In this document: in pieces, positions 47,513 to 60,745 of the stretch
Layout of the letters: each line of letters opens with the position of its first letter
Numbering within the stretch: the first letter of the stretch is position 1
Source: Blastomyces gilchristii SLH14081
Lineage: Eukaryota > Ascomycota > Eurotiomycetes > Onygenales > Ajellomycetaceae
Direction of reading: 5' to 3'
Length of the DNA: 64,000 nt
Assembly: GCF_000003855.2 (NCBI RefSeq)
Contig: NW_003101664.1
Coordinates: forward strand, 1-64,000
Made by a program: the position numbers and the translations under genes
Notes under the pieces: model-generated
The model's database searches: none
The model's input: the letters and a program-made list of their open reading frames with translations, nothing else
Told to the model about the DNA's origin: nothing

Positions 47513-48607
47513 GATCACAGAGTCACAGTATCTCTAAAATACTTACTTCTCAGAGTCTTTATAATGTTTATTATTAACTGTGTATCTCTCACAGTGAGAG
47601 TAATATAACTATGATAAGTTATTATCTTAATATCATCTAATAAATAATCAGTATATATCTATATAAATGTGAATAATTAGAAAATATACACTTAAAAAGT
47701 GTGATCAGAATGAACTCTGCTGCTACTTGAATAATATCAAGAGTAGAATACTGAAATCAATAATTTCTCTCATCAATTTCACAGATAAGACACATGAAAA
47801 TGATCTTGAGAAATATAAGATTCTCTGACTTCTGGTAGAAACAGATCTCACAGAGAGACTCTATTTTCATTATATCAGAGACTGAGTATTATTAAAAAGC
47901 ATTACTTCAATACATATATACTTACTACAGTGATTCACTCTCTGCATATATGACTGAGAGTTACAGCTTTTTCACATCACACAGCTCTCTCTGAGATGCT
48001 GTTATCAGTTTACAACTCACACAGTCTTTCAGTTCAGTATATACTGTATATATACAGCTCTGCATACTGAGGTTATATTGATCATTATGACCTGGCATGA
48101 TACTCACTTTTCACAGGCCATGTTTTGTTTAATTGAGAGAAGAAAGAGAATATGACTGCTGTTTTATTTAAGAAGAGATAAGTAATTGAATCTGTAGAAG
48201 ATAATTTAATTTCTTCTGTATTTAAAATTTGATTAGTCTATACTCTTTAATTTGAGAGTTTCTGAGAGTGTTTTAATAGTTTTCATACCAGCTTGGAATT
48301 AGTGATTGATTGAAGAAGAGAAAAGAGAGAAGAAAGAAATGAGAATAACTTATCTTTATAATATAAAAACAGAGAATTACTGTAATTATTTATTCTAGTG
48401 ACAAAGATCTGTTTTCTGCATATATCTCTGATACAGATTATATAATAACTGCATATAAAGAATATCAACAGTGTATATATTGAATGAAGATGATATTATT
48501 ATACAACACTGTAGCTGTTTCTGTATATCACTGAAAGCTGTTAATATTTTCTTTGAGTCTCTTTATATTTGATAAGTCAGTAATATATTTCAATGCACTT
48601 CTTCTTT
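47513..48607. other. W1 interior without recognisable genes
   Basis: Conserved with W2 62561-63654. The minus frame 48283-48468 is short and not conserved in meaning. Nothing recognised. Confidence 0.5.
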
Positions 48608-48632
48608 CATTATCATCATTATTATTATTATC

Positions 48633-48687
<55 letters not shown>

Positions 48688-48702
48688 CTATTATTATATT
48701 AT
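48608..48702. repeat. (ATT/ATC)n microsatellite in W1
   Basis: Imperfect trinucleotide repeat; the same site in W2 (63655-63771) has a different length. Confidence 0.9.
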
Positions 48703-48779
48703 TTCTGACTGTCTCTTCTGTCTTCATCTCTCTTCAACACTCACTGAAATTAATTATGTTATCTTTCTTTAAATATTCT

Positions 48780-50091
48780 GCAGTTCTGCGGACTATCAAG
48801 GCGCATGAGCACTGTCACAGATTGAAGAGAGAGAAGAAGAAGATGTTCAAGTAAGAGAAGACAGATTGTAAGATATATTATAATATCTTAAAGAGACTTT
48901 ATAAGAAAGTAGAATAATAACAATTTTAAGTAATACTTCTGATAGATTTAGACTGAACTAAGTATAGAAATAATGCAGATGACATCACTCATAAGAGATT
49001 GAAGAAGAAGATAGTGAAGAGTCTTATATAGCAGTGATGAGATCAGAAGAAGTTCTGAGAATAATTTAAGATTAAGATAAAGAGAGAGAGAGAGAAGAAG
49101 AGTGTTACTATAAATAAGTAACAGTAGAAGAAGATTGAGACAGTGTTGAAGTGAGAGATAAAGAAGCTAAAACTAATAAGTTTTTTATTTATTAAAAGAT
49201 AATGATTTTTAATAATACTTCTGTTCTCTAATTGATTAGTAGAAGCTGACAGAGAAGAAGAAAATTAAGATCTTGTTCATATCTTAAATGCACTTCATGA
49301 TTCAGAATATTGAGAAGACAGCTCTACTCTCTGAGTATATCAATCTGCTTACTGCTGAGATGAAACTCAAGACAGCTAGACTGGCTGCTGAAACCATGAA
49401 TTTCACGTTTGATTTCATTTGATCTGATCTCATACATTTCTTGGCGTGAATCCCGCTGGGACTGGCTATCAACAAAACATGTAAAGTGACTATATATCAG
49501 ATCTTAAAATGGAACCATGACTTGAAAAAAATGAGAAAGTGATCTCATTTGATTTCATTTAGTCTCATTCTTGGCATAAAGTTACTATTTTTAGACATTT
49601 TAAGGTTTTTTTTAGACTATTTTTAATTTTTTAAAAAGTAACACTTTTTGATAACACTTAAATGAGATTTAAAGTCATTTAAAGCAATAAAAATAATTTA
49701 AATTGAGAAGTGAAAATCATGGTCTCATTTGAAAAATGTGACAAGAGTAGACAGTAAGTCTCACTGAAACAGTATGAAATCACTATCTAATGTTAAAACC
49801 GTGTAATGAGATCAGTCGAATTGATAATGAGACTATCAAAAAATCTGGTCCTGGTCTCAGACACGGTTACACAGTCAGTCTAAAGACAGCAGATCAGAAA
49901 ATGTGAGATTTTGAAGTACAGATTAACCTGACTGAGAAAAAGCAGTGAAAACTCTTCTCTGAGAAGACAGTGAAGAGAGATTTTGAGATGATTATCATCT
50001 CAGATAAGAAGAAGAAGAAGAAGAAGAATGAGAAGTGAATTATAAAGAATGATAAGAAGAATGAGAAAGAGCAGAAAGATAATAAGTAGAA
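48780..50091 (+). pseudogene. W1 possible transposase C-terminus remnant
   Basis: Downstream of the microsatellite the plus strand shows frames with only RIP-type stops. A Lys/Arg-rich stretch lies near 48800-48910. A second frame at 49243-49376, which continues at 49891-50091 once Y-4 and one TSD copy are removed, has TALLSEYINLLTAEMKLKTA then a Lys-rich tail ending near 50091. A helical segment followed by a basic tail is seen at the C-terminus of several fungal transposase families, including pogo/Fot types. No catalytic motif is visible, so this is a weak suggestion. Confidence 0.3.
49377..49882 (-). mobile_element. Y-4 MITE in W1
   Basis: 506 bp, inverted relative to Y-3. Termini TAGACTGGCTGC and CAGTCAGTCTA; perfect 8-bp TSD AAGACAGC (49369-49376, 49883-49890). 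Lightly mutated, with CpGs kept at the ends. Confidence 0.94.
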
Positions 50092-50100
50092 AAAGTTTTT

Positions 50101-50560
50101 TTCTTTTTATATTAGTTAATTATAAGTTCATAATTATTAATAATTAAAATTAATTTTAAGTTTTTAAAAATTATTGTACAAGTTGTAATCACGTCAGGAA
50201 TAATATATATATATATATATATTTAACTATCATAATTCACAAATCAATAAGTATCAACATTTTTTCAACATTAATATTCACAATTATTAATATATTTTTA
50301 ATAATATTATCTGATAATGCAATTTAGTAACACTCTCTTTCACAATATTAATATATTTCAAGAAATATGACAGAGATTAATCAAGATTATTTATTTACTT
50401 TTATACATTAATGATATTCAATCTGAGTTAGTACTAAAATTATACCTAAGCTAAGAAACAAGATTATTTTCTCTTATATTAATTCTTCTTACACACATCA
50501 GTGATCAGTTATTAAAAATAAATTATCATCTTTCTTAAATTATTATCATATCTTCTGAAT
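50101..50560. other. AT-rich spacer between W1 and LINE
   Basis: Very AT-rich with an (AT)n run at 50201-50221. Nothing else recognised; the W1 right end or the LINE 5' junction must lie here or close by. Confidence 0.5.
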
Positions 50561-52113
50561 TCACTTCTTTCACTTCTTTTACTTCTATTGAAGATTCACA
50601 AACTCTTCAAGAAATTACTGTGAATTATAAAGTCTATGTTATTTACAATTCAACACAGAATGCTCTCTTTCAATTATAATGAATAATCACTTCATTCTTC
50701 ACATCTGATTCTAGGTCATGAAATTTATGAAAAACTTAACATAAACACTGAGATGAACTATGAAATAATTATCAACAGATTGTATTACAGATTACTGAAG
50801 AGTTATCTCTCTGTTACAATCACTGCAACCTTCTCCTGCTATTAGATTTGAAAAGGCTTGTATGAACTATGCGCTGAGAGTTATAAAGATGAGCTCAAAT
50901 CATATAATCAGAGAAAGAGTCTCTTCTTCATTTCCATCAATTAACTCTGGAAATGAACTGGATTGAAATAGATTTCTTGATTGAAATGAAAATAATTCTT
51001 CAAAGAAAATGCCTTCTCAACTTTACAGACTATACTCTCTGATTAAAAATCAATTTTCTTCTTTAAATGTGGAAAAAGTGGATCATGAGAAGTTATCTCC
51101 CTGGAGAGAAAAGCTTGAATCTCTTATAGACTTATAAATAAGTGAACTATCAAAAGAGAAAGAATATGAACAGCATTTGAAGAGAATTTCTACAATCAAT
51201 ATAAAAGACTCTATTCTGATTTATTCAGATGACTCAAAAAATGAGAACCTGAATAGATTAAGCACAGGCATTGCTTATACTGAAGATAATATCAATTTTA
51301 TCTCAGATTTCTGGAATCTAGGCTGTGAATCTGAAGTCTTTGATGCTGAACTATTTGCAATAGTGAAAGCTTTCAAACTCATAGAAATAAAATCTCATAA
51401 AAGGGGAAATAGTTTGAAAGAGGTATGAATATTCTCTGATAGTCAAGCTGCTTTAAAAAGACTTAGAAATAGTCAGATTCATAATGATCAAATGAATCTT
51501 GAACTGATCTTAAACTCTGTTTTAAAAATTCAAAAGAGAAGAACATCAAAGCTGATAATTTATCTGCACTGAGTTCCTGCTCATATGAATATTCATGGTA
51601 ATGAATTGGCTGATTCAGCTGCAAAAAAGAGTGCAGAATTAAGCAGATCTATTCAAAAAATTGTGTTCTAGTCTTTTATAAAGAGAAAAATAAAAGAATC
51701 TTATTTAGACAAGTGAAATGAAAGCTGATAGAAACAAAAGAAGAGTATACATTATTCAAGATTTGAAACAAAACTCAAGTGAAAATCTTGTTCAATTAAA
51801 TGTAAAAAGAAAATATTCTCATCTATAATACAGCTAAAACTAGAACATGGCTATTTCAAATCTTATATACAAAGATTTAATAATAGATTTGACTCAATAG
51901 AATGCTCATTCTGCAATACAAATGAGAATTCTGAGTATATTGTAATACACTGTGCATTATACAATAGTCTCAGAGTCAGATTGAAAGAGAAGTATGATCT
52001 AAATCAATTAAATATAAGATTCTTATTCTCAACTGAGACAGAAATTAAATACTTAATAGACTTTCTATCAGAAACTCAAGCAAGTACAAGAAAATGACTA
52101 AATTCAGAATTAT
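50561..52113 (+). pseudogene. LINE (non-LTR retrotransposon) 3' part with RNase H
   Basis: 5'-truncated element; the left boundary is approximate. The RNase H domain is clear: IYSDDSK near 51216 (first Asp), FDAELFAIVKA near 51338 (Glu), FSDSQAALKRL near 51432 (Asp) and HGNELADSAAKK near 51592 (Asp), with HWVPAH-like sequence before it. A C-terminal knuckle CSFCNTNENSEYIVIHC near 51905 matches the Cys-rich end of I/Tad-type LINE polyproteins, its His mutated to Tyr. The longest open block is 51177-51428. Few nonsense codons, mainly TGA at Trp sites, so it is only mildly RIPed. The reading frame runs to the GypB-2 LTR at 52114. RT itself is not present. Confidence 0.85.
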
Positions 52114-52657
52114 TGTAACATGGCGGAACCGAAGCAGTGGCTAGTTGACAGTGTTATGTAGAGATAGTTGTTTGAGAAGCTGTATAAGTGAGCTTAACTA
52201 TCTTGCTTAAATAGCAAGCTCATAGACTACAGAGTTATTACAAGAATATCACAGATATGATACTTAGTATACTAAGAAGATTGTATAAGACATGCAGTAA
52301 CTCTTGTATATATTTCAGTAGAAGAAAAACAAATCACTGACTTCTTTGATAAGAAGTCAGCATCTAGTTATTTTATATAGATAATGAGTGAATACTCTTC
52401 TCTCATTTCATGAGTGAGAATAGCTGAAGTAATACCTCAGCAGTGTCTTATTATCAAGAAAGAGTAATCTGCTGATCTTATATAGAAATGAGGTTCTTAT
52501 ATTTATCAATCAGATCTTTCTATGATATATCTGAATAATGTTATAGAGTGATTGAAAACCAGTTCAGACAGTCTGTGAGATGAATGAAATCATCTGCATG
52601 AAAGCAATGAGCTGTGTGAAACTGCAGTGAGGTCTTGATATAATCAGAAGTATAATA
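52114..52657 (-). repeat. GypB-2 3' LTR
   Basis: 544 bp; differs from the 532-bp GypB-1 LTRs by about a 12-bp insertion near 52570. Starts TGTAACATGGCGGAACCGAA on the plus strand. Confidence 0.88.
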
Positions 52658-53075
52658 ATACTCTCTTCTTTAAGAGCATAGTTCTAATGCTCTTAAGATT
52701 ACTGAATTAGAAATTATCTTTATTATATAGCAACAGTTATCAATTGATTGATAGTGTGTATACTGTACAAAGAAATAGATGAGTTTTTCTACTGACTGTA
52801 TAAATCTTTCTTTTCTTATCTTCATTCAAATCAAATACATAATAAGTGAGTTTCTTATATATCAATTTGAAATGTAAAAAATGTAGTTAATAAGTGACTT
52901 GCAGATCTCTCATCATATTCTGTTCTATGTATGAAATTCTCTGTAAAAGTGATGTATTTTAGAGACAAAGCTAACAGTAGTGACAGGATTTTTCAAAAAG
53001 ATCTTCCTTCTCTATAACATATTTTTCTCCCCCTCTCTCATCTGTAATAGTGAGTGCATGAGAGCATCATCCTTG

Positions 53076-53251
53076 TGTGATTCAAAGGTTGCTTAAGCCA
53101 GCGTACGATTACAGGTGTACACCGGCTTCTTATATATTGTAATATTGTATGCTAAATTAATTAGTGGCTACTATGGCCCCCTTTACACTCATAAGCTAGT
53201 TTGGAAGCGGCCGCGTTATTATCTGATGATCGTATATTCTTTCAAACCACA
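53076..53251 (-). repeat. X-2 3' LTR
   Basis: 176 bp, TGTGATTCAAAGG...CAAACCACA on the plus strand. It contains GCGGCCGCG and TTATATATTGTAATATTG. Partly mutated. Confidence 0.9.
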
Positions 53252-56180
53252 TCCTCTCCCACCAGATTCAGTCACACTCACATGATCATGTTATTCACCC
53301 TAGCTTCATGCAGATTAGCTCATCACTAGCATTTCATGATTGTGTGACCTATTTCTGATTCAGCTAGTGTCCCGCGTACACTCTCACAAAGAAACTTTCA
53401 CTATATTACATTACTCATTCACTAACTTTTCTCATTCTTCAATCATCTTCTTCATCATTATCATCATTAAATGTTATCATCATTCAATATTTCTACCTCT
53501 TCTTCTGTTCAACTCTTTCTATCTGTTTATCTATCACATTGTACATGTTTCTGGTGATGACCTCTCATTCTCATAACAAGTGTCATTGTAGTACTCATAC
53601 TGAGCAGTTTGTTAGCAGTAAGTGTAATGTGTTGTGAAATGTACATGGTCAGAACTTGTTTATCTTCTAATAATCATCAGAATATATTATCATGAATGAC
53701 ACATCTTCTTCATCTTCTTATATATTCTCAACTGTTTTCTTCTCAGTGAGTTTCTGATCATGTTTTCTGACATGATTTTGCATAAATGCAGATGCTGATA
53801 TTTGTTTTTATTCACATAGAATCTTCATGTATTGACAGATCTGCATCTGCTGATGATAATGAACTCAATGTTGAATCATTGATTGAGAACTTAAAGAATG
53901 TGATAATGAAGAAATTACTTATATCATATGTGACTGAGTCTTCTGTATTCTCTTCTACTTCTTCTACTGCTTCTTTCTCTGCTACTCTCTCTCAATCTTC
54001 TACACTTGTCTCTGTGTCTGATTCTCTCACTCTCACTACTTCTGTTCTTACAATTCTCACTCTCACTACTTCTGCTCTCTCTGGTTTTACCATCTCTGCT
54101 TTTATTATCAGCTCTCCCCATTTCAAGAAGATATTGTGTAGACTTAATAAATCATGTTTGTCAGTGTATACACTCTCACTCTTCTTATCAACTTCTAGAA
54201 TAATTTATTGTACAAAGACTGTGTACAATATAATGATCTGAAGCTCAGTCACAGACATTAATTATTACATTTATTTTAAATATTCATGATAAGATAATCA
54301 TTTATTTATATCAGAGAATCATTCTTCTTCTCAACAGTATTAAGATTATAAGTCTTTTTCTTTTCATCTTTTCTTTCTAATATTGATTTTTCTGTTCTTA
54401 AAGAAAATTATTATAAGTTTTACTGTATACAAAGTCATGATATTTATAGATATTAAGAAGCTTTTCACAATTATAAAGTTCAATATTATGAGAATATTCA
54501 CTCTAATAAATTTCTTTAAGATGATAGATCTGTATCAGTCTATTCTCTAGTATCTATTATCTGACTTTATAATATAGATGAAAGATATCTGTGTTTTCAG
54601 AAACAGAAACACAGATGTTGTACTCTTTTATATCTACAGATATAAGGCTTATACACCTTGTCTGAGATATTATTATGAAAATGAGCTATTTATATACTAT
54701 GTTCTACTTTCTGTATTTCTCTGTATCTCTCTCTCTCTTTCTGAGAAGTCTCATACATGTTGTAATTATACATACAATTCTAAGATCAGTAGATGTTTAT
54801 TTGATAATTATTATCTCTGCTTTTGCAGTTTTATATATTAATAATAGTTCTTAGTTACTTCAGTACTAGAGATTATTTTAATCAAAGATGATAATATTAC
54901 TGAGACTACTTTCTTTCACTTTTAAGCTTCTCTCATCACTTTCTCTTTCTTCTCTGTGAAGAAGATTGTGTATATATCAGATTATAAGCATTCAGTCTCA
55001 GATAACTTCTGTTATTTATTCAGTTCTGCATCTTCTTCTTTCATTTCTTCTGTCTTCATTTCTTCTTCTCTAACTTCTGATTCTGCAAGTTCTGCACTCT
55101 TCTTCAATTTTTCTACATATACATGTACACATTTCTATATTGGCATTTCAGTCAATCTTGTGATAAATGACATTAATGTTATACACAGAGTGATAGAGAA
55201 ATCAGAGACATGTGTGATATTATTGTAAGAGTAGCTTACAGCTCTCAAATCTCTTACAGATCTCAAGTTTTGAGATTTTCTTTATTTTTGATGTTTTTCA
55301 GATGACATGGCATTGAAAATAGATTAAATATATGATGTATGAAAATGAATAAAGTGTGTATAATAATATTTATCTTTTACAGTTAACTCTTACAGTTAAT
55401 GATTAATTCATTATCTCTTTTCTTTTCTTACACTTTTTCTTTATCTGCTAGTCACTACTCTTATACAATCTCTATATAATACAGTGTTCAGTGACTAGAT
55501 TCAGCAGCTTTCATCTTTTATAATTCTGTCTTATACATTATACTGTCTCTCTTCACTCACTCAGATCACTACAGTGAATAACTTATTAAAATTAATCTCA
55601 CTCAATCTCTGAGCATCTTCAGAGGTCAAGATAACTTAGTCTCACATATTCACAGATATTTCAGATAGTTCATTCTCTGTAATCTTCACAATTGAACTAA
55701 TGTAAACAGTTGAATTCAACTCTGAATTTCTTTTTCTTTTATAATCTGATTCATATACAAGTCTGCTGCTTTGAGACTGCTCTTTACTGTGTTATATCTG
55801 CTATCTGCAGCATATTATTATATGACTGACTACAGTCTCATCACTTATTGAAGTATGATATTTATCTGATTTCTTCATTACTTCTCATTCTTTTCTTATA
55901 ATTATGAAAAGATCAGANNNNNNNNNNNNNNNNNNNNNNNNNNNNNNNNNNNNNNNNNNNNNNNNNNNNNNNNNNNNNNNNNNNNNNNNNNNNNNNNNNN
56001 NNNNNNNNNNNNNNNNNTTCTTTTTCAACACTGATAATAGTGCTGCAGATAATTATAATCTGCTCAGATCTTATATTTTTACTCTTATAAGTTATGAATC
56101 ATTTATTAAGTTGTATAAGATCTGTCTCTCTGATTCTTTCAATGTGTATATTCTTAGAGAATGTGATTTGAGTATTTTAT
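53252..56180 (-). other. X-2 post-integrase region, unknown coding potential
   Basis: Shared with X-1 (124-3023). The minus (sense) strand has an acidic, repetitive frame near 54120-53925 (many VR/VE dipeptides, ESDTETSVEDWE-like), interrupted only by a TGA at a Trp-like site. It also has a Glu/Lys-rich frame near 55160-55000. The plus strand has longer uninterrupted frames: 53786-54241 (Ser/Thr-rich), 54578-54841 (Cys-rich, including CLRYYYENE) and 54956-55228. Equivalent frames are open in X-1 too. I cannot decide which strand, if either, is real. An envelope-like or accessory third ORF, or an antisense gene, are possibilities. Confidence 0.45.
55918..56017. other. Assembly gap (100 N)
   Basis: In X-1 the flanking sequences are separated by only about 74 bp (281-354), so the 100 N is probably a placeholder size. 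Confidence 1.
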
Positions 56181-59100
56181 ATGACTCAAATCATCTAGAT
56201 TGAAACTTCTCAGAACTCTCATTGTGTACAAGAACTCACATTTTCATCTTGAGACTCAATTTCTTAACTAGTGAGTCTCATATTCTTTTCAATTGAATTG
56301 CTCAGTTCAGGAGTAACTTATTAGCTTTTGTACATGCATGACTGATCTCTTTCAATCTTGATTCCACATCTGTGACTGTTACATTCACAACTGTTGCATT
56401 CACAACTGCTGTTTCCTCTCTCACCTTTTTCAAAGCATTGTTCAGGATGCGCGGATGCAATTCATATAACAGGTAGAATAATGAACACTTGAAGACTGCA
56501 TACTATTGAATCCGCGTGATCAGTAGCACCTGCCTGAGATATTCATCTCATAGTCTCATAGGCTTGCTCACTAGATATTTTGTCAGCATGTTATTTAAGA
56601 TTTCATTCAAGCATTTCATCTTCTCATTTATTCATGAATAATATGATATTGTTCTACAATATCTCATCTGTAATTGGCTTATGAAATGCCTCACTGCTTC
56701 TTCTACAAGGTTCACATCATTATCAGTTAGAATCTTGTACAGTATTTCATAGTTGATATAGATCTTATTATATAGAAACTTTGTCATCATCTTCTCTATC
56801 ATCTCTGAAACTGCTTTCACAACTGGCCAGTCAGTAGTGTAATCAATAGCAGTGATTATTCATCAATTTTTATTTAACATTTGTAATAATATGTCTATAA
56901 GATTCATCTCTCATTGTTTAAATAATTGTATTGTATACTTTATCTGATGTTATACTTTCTTATATTCTAATTCTTTCTTAGATTCTTTCACAATCTGATA
57001 ATTCAGACACTCATGAGTATATATCTGAATGTTCTCAGTCATGCTTGATCAGTATGCTCTTAATTCAAGTACATTCATGAGTTCAGAGCTTTCTAAGTGA
57101 CTGAATTTCTTATGCATGTAAGTCATCAAGTCATGTCTAAATAAAGATTCTAAATAGAGAGCTTCTGCATATTCTAGATTATAGTAAAGTATAACATCAT
57201 TTTTCAATTTTCTCAGCTTAAAGTTCAGAAGTATCTCTTCTACTACTCTTGTAAGATACTTATTATTCAACATCTTGTCATTCTCTAAGTAAGAGATTAT
57301 AATATTCACTCATTCTAATTTCTTACATTCTCTCAGCATATTTAATGCAAACATTTCTTATACCTGATTTGTAGAACTCTCATTCATGAAATCAGATCTG
57401 TAACTGATTATATCAGACATTACAGTGTTCAATCTCTTTCAGTATTTAATATAAAGATTATATACTTGAAACTTTGAGATTCAACATACTAAGTATTTGA
57501 AAGGTTTTATTATTAAATGTAGATAGACAAGGCTTTCATGATCTGTGATTACTGTTGTTATATATCTGTTGTCAATATATCTATCTCACAATGTCAGTGC
57601 ATGCTTGATTACTAGCAATTTCTTTTCATACACTGAATAATTGAGCTCAGTGCCTGATAGTTTTCTATTATTATATATCATCAGATGCAGCTTGTCATTC
57701 TTATTCATTTATAGAAGAGTGTCTTCAATAGCCTATTCAGATGCATTCATCTCAATGTAGAAAGGTTTATTACAATCTGATTAAATAAGCACTGAGAATG
57801 TTATTACATGTTCTCTCAGTGTGAGAAAAGCCTCTTTATATATAATATTTCAGATAATTGAATAAAACTTCTTCTTTTGCAGATTTGCATTCATTTCTCT
57901 TAAGAGATCTGAGAGTGATGCAGATATTTATATGAAATTCTTGATAAATCTGCAGTAATATAAGATCAATTCAAGAAACTGTTGTATATAATATATATTT
58001 CTCAATCACAGCTAATTCACTATAACATCTAATTTCTCTGAAATAAGGTGTATACAGTCATCATTTACTACATATTCTATGAACTTTAACTCTTTCATTT
58101 CAAACACATACTTTGTTAATTTGATATAGAGCTTATGCTCTGCCAGAGTTATAAACACTTTATTAAGATACTTCAGATATTCATTATATGAGTTTGAAAA
58201 GACTAGAATGTCATTGAGATATATAAGATATGAGATTTTATTCTATTTATAAAGAATTGTATTCATCATCATTTGAAAGATAACAGACACATTTGTCAGA
58301 CTGAATGACATTGCCAGGAATTTAAACTTCTCTCATTATGTATTAAACATAGTTTATAAGACTGACAGTTCATCTATATAAATCTGTCAGTATTCTGAGA
58401 GAAGATTGATCTTTAATAGATATCAAGTGTTTTCAACTATATTCAACTGTTGTTGAATTCATGACAGTGAATATTCATTCTTAATCATAAGCTTGTTAAG
58501 TGCTTAATAATTGATACATATTCATCACTTCTTATCTGTCTTTTTCATGAATAGAACTGAAAAGCCTCACATGCTTGATGAGAATTGTATAAGATTATAT
58601 TCTAGAAGATCAGTGATCTGATACTTCTATTCTTCAAGATGTATTTGTGACAGAGAGTATGCATTCTGATTGACTGGTTTTATGTTCCCTGTGTCAATCT
58701 CATGTATGAATCCTCATTTCAGTGATAATTTCAGTGAAAGATCTGTTCAGAAGATCTTCTCATACTTCTTCAGAAGCTTCTTCATACACTTATTCTTCTA
58801 TATATCTTTTATCTTGGTTTTCTTCACTTTCAGATTCTGTATGATATACAGAATGCTTTCAGATAAGATCTTATGAATTATTCTCTTTACTTATTAATAT
58901 ATAAGCAGATTTAATTCTTCTATATCAGAGATGTGAAATATCCTTCTCATATCAGTTAGTAGAATTGTATGAACTGTTTTCTTTCTATCAGTCAACTGTA
59001 TATGACATGTATGTCATTGAATCTGCAGATTGAATCTTTGAAATCAATTGAGTCTGAGAATAAGATCATATTTCACATTCTACAGCTCTTATGCTCAAAT

Positions 59101-59290
59101 ATAGCAAGGTCATTCTTTAAAGTGCAAGGGAACTCTTACTCTTACAGATGATATCAAATATCAGTTATCAGATAATCTTATATATCAGAGATTCTTCACT
59201 CAGTGAATCTCTTTCAATCTTCAGATTATATAATTATTAATATATTATATAGAAGCTTCTATATTCACTAATACTTTTACAGTCATCTCT
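56180..59290 (-). pseudogene. X-2 pol pseudogene
   Basis: Boundaries approximate. An NQNAYSLSQIHLEE segment near 58655-58610 is the typical entry to Gypsy RT. The active-site box reads YLNDILVFS near 58230-58200 (family YLDD), followed by KLYIKLTKYVF. RNase H lies about 57950-57500. The integrase zinc-binding region is in 57309-57049 (LYLESLFRHDLMTYMHKKFSHL) and the core in 56820-56632 (ILTDNDVNLV with the second Asp). A C-terminal domain continues to about 56180. Continuous over several 60- to 86-codon stretches. Confidence 0.85.
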
Positions 59291-60745
59291 CAATTCTTAC
59301 TTAAGTGTCTCTTATACATTAACATTTCAGGCTCTAAGACATTGAGATGAGTGTTCACTTCATCATTCTCACCTGCATCTCAGTCAGAAGCCTGCTTTCT
59401 CTTGACATTCACAGAATTCAGAGAGTCATCTAACACAGACATCTCTTTCACTTTAAAGACTTTTCATAGAATATCAGTAAGTATCTCTGAGCTCACTGAT
59501 TCTGCTAGTTTTTTAACTCTCTTACTTCTCTTAACTGTATACACTGAGTGTAATCTTTTATATCATGATTTTAACATCTGCAGTTGAAGTAAGCTCAATG
59601 TTTACAATATTAAGATTTTCACTCAGAGAATTTCTTTTTCAGAGAATTCAGTGCTTTAGTGATAGCATTCAGATCTAGATTCATTATATCTAAGTGTGTA
59701 ACTTATGTCATAGAAGTCTGATTATCTGTTCTTCACTGAGACATACTTGATTACAGTATTTTCTATTATAATTGACTTACTTATTCTCATATAATGAGAA
59801 TATTATACACTTTCTTCACTGTGTCTGACTGTGAGATTAAGCATTTTCATTCTGCTCTTAACTCAGATATAAGACTATGAATGAAGATCTGTAAATAGAA
59901 AGATATTAAAAGCTCTTCATTTAATATGAGATAGTATAAGCTGAAGTGTGTGAAGTATAATATAAGATTACTTACTTATCTACACTCAGTGAAGTATTTA
60001 TAACACTTATCTTATATATTCACTTTCTCAAAGTTATATAAGATTCATTTGAAAAACTCATTTCATATTTATAAGAATGAATATTATTTCAGATCTGTAA
60101 GATTCATCTTTTCATCAGTCATTTATAATGACTTTGCTTTTTCATGTAGAAACACAGCAGATCTTAAGACTTGTTAAAATTCTGTTAACTATCTATCTGT
60201 AAGTTCATATTTAATCTGATAATATAATTATATCTGACTTAGTCAGCTGATTGCAGCATTATTTTTTTAATTGCTATTAAAGCTTAATGACTTCAGCAGA
60301 TCTTCTAACTTAATATATCTTATACTCAGATTCTCATTCTGTACAGCAGTCTCTGATGATGTGTATACTTCTGAAGAGATTATGAATAATTGTGATAAGA
60401 TCTTCAGATTCAGCATAGTTATTTATCTGTATAAATATTCAATCTTCTGCTGCAGATCTAAGATCTGATTTTCTCTATTCTTATTAATAATGATGATTAC
60501 ATCAATGAAGCTCTTTATAGTGAATACTTAATTCACAGTGAATGTTAATTATTATTTAACTTCTGTCTCAGCCTGTCACTGTGTACACAAGGCCTTGATC
60601 TTGTTTAGAATTCTTATACATATACAGAGCTTCAATTTCAGTTCAGCAGTTTCAGTCACTTTTCTTACTACTTTAAGTAAACTCTCTGAGAGATTCTGCA
60701 TATCTTCTGATTCAGATAGCAGAGAAGAGTGTTGTTCATATTAGC
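59290..60745 (-). pseudogene. X-2 gag pseudogene
   Basis: Minus-strand helical gag with RIP-type stops, recognisable by order and by a degraded Cys knuckle near 59585-59540 (CCRCxNHDIKDYTQC). N-terminal and C-terminal limits are not determined. Short plus-strand frames across it (for example 59351-59587, 60538-60744) are shadows. Confidence 0.65.

Larger units (their letters stand above)
46961..50100 (+). mobile_element. W1, long relative of Y (TAGACTG termini), split by Y-4
   Basis: It begins TAGACTGATCATGTGACCGT, sharing the first 30 or so bases with Y, and aligns with W2 (61796 onward) through an A-rich tract and an ATT microsatellite. The left 8-bp flank is ATCACTAT, but I could not find its right terminus or TSD partner, so the right end is only approximate and the copy may be truncated. 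It probably belongs to the same hAT-like group as Y. Interior coding signs are weak; see 48780-50091. Confidence 0.7.

Noticed and set aside
53720..53786. Intron with GTGAGT donor and GCAG acceptor on the plus strand of X-2
   Set aside because: The X-1 copy lacks the GT donor, and the sense strand of the element is minus.
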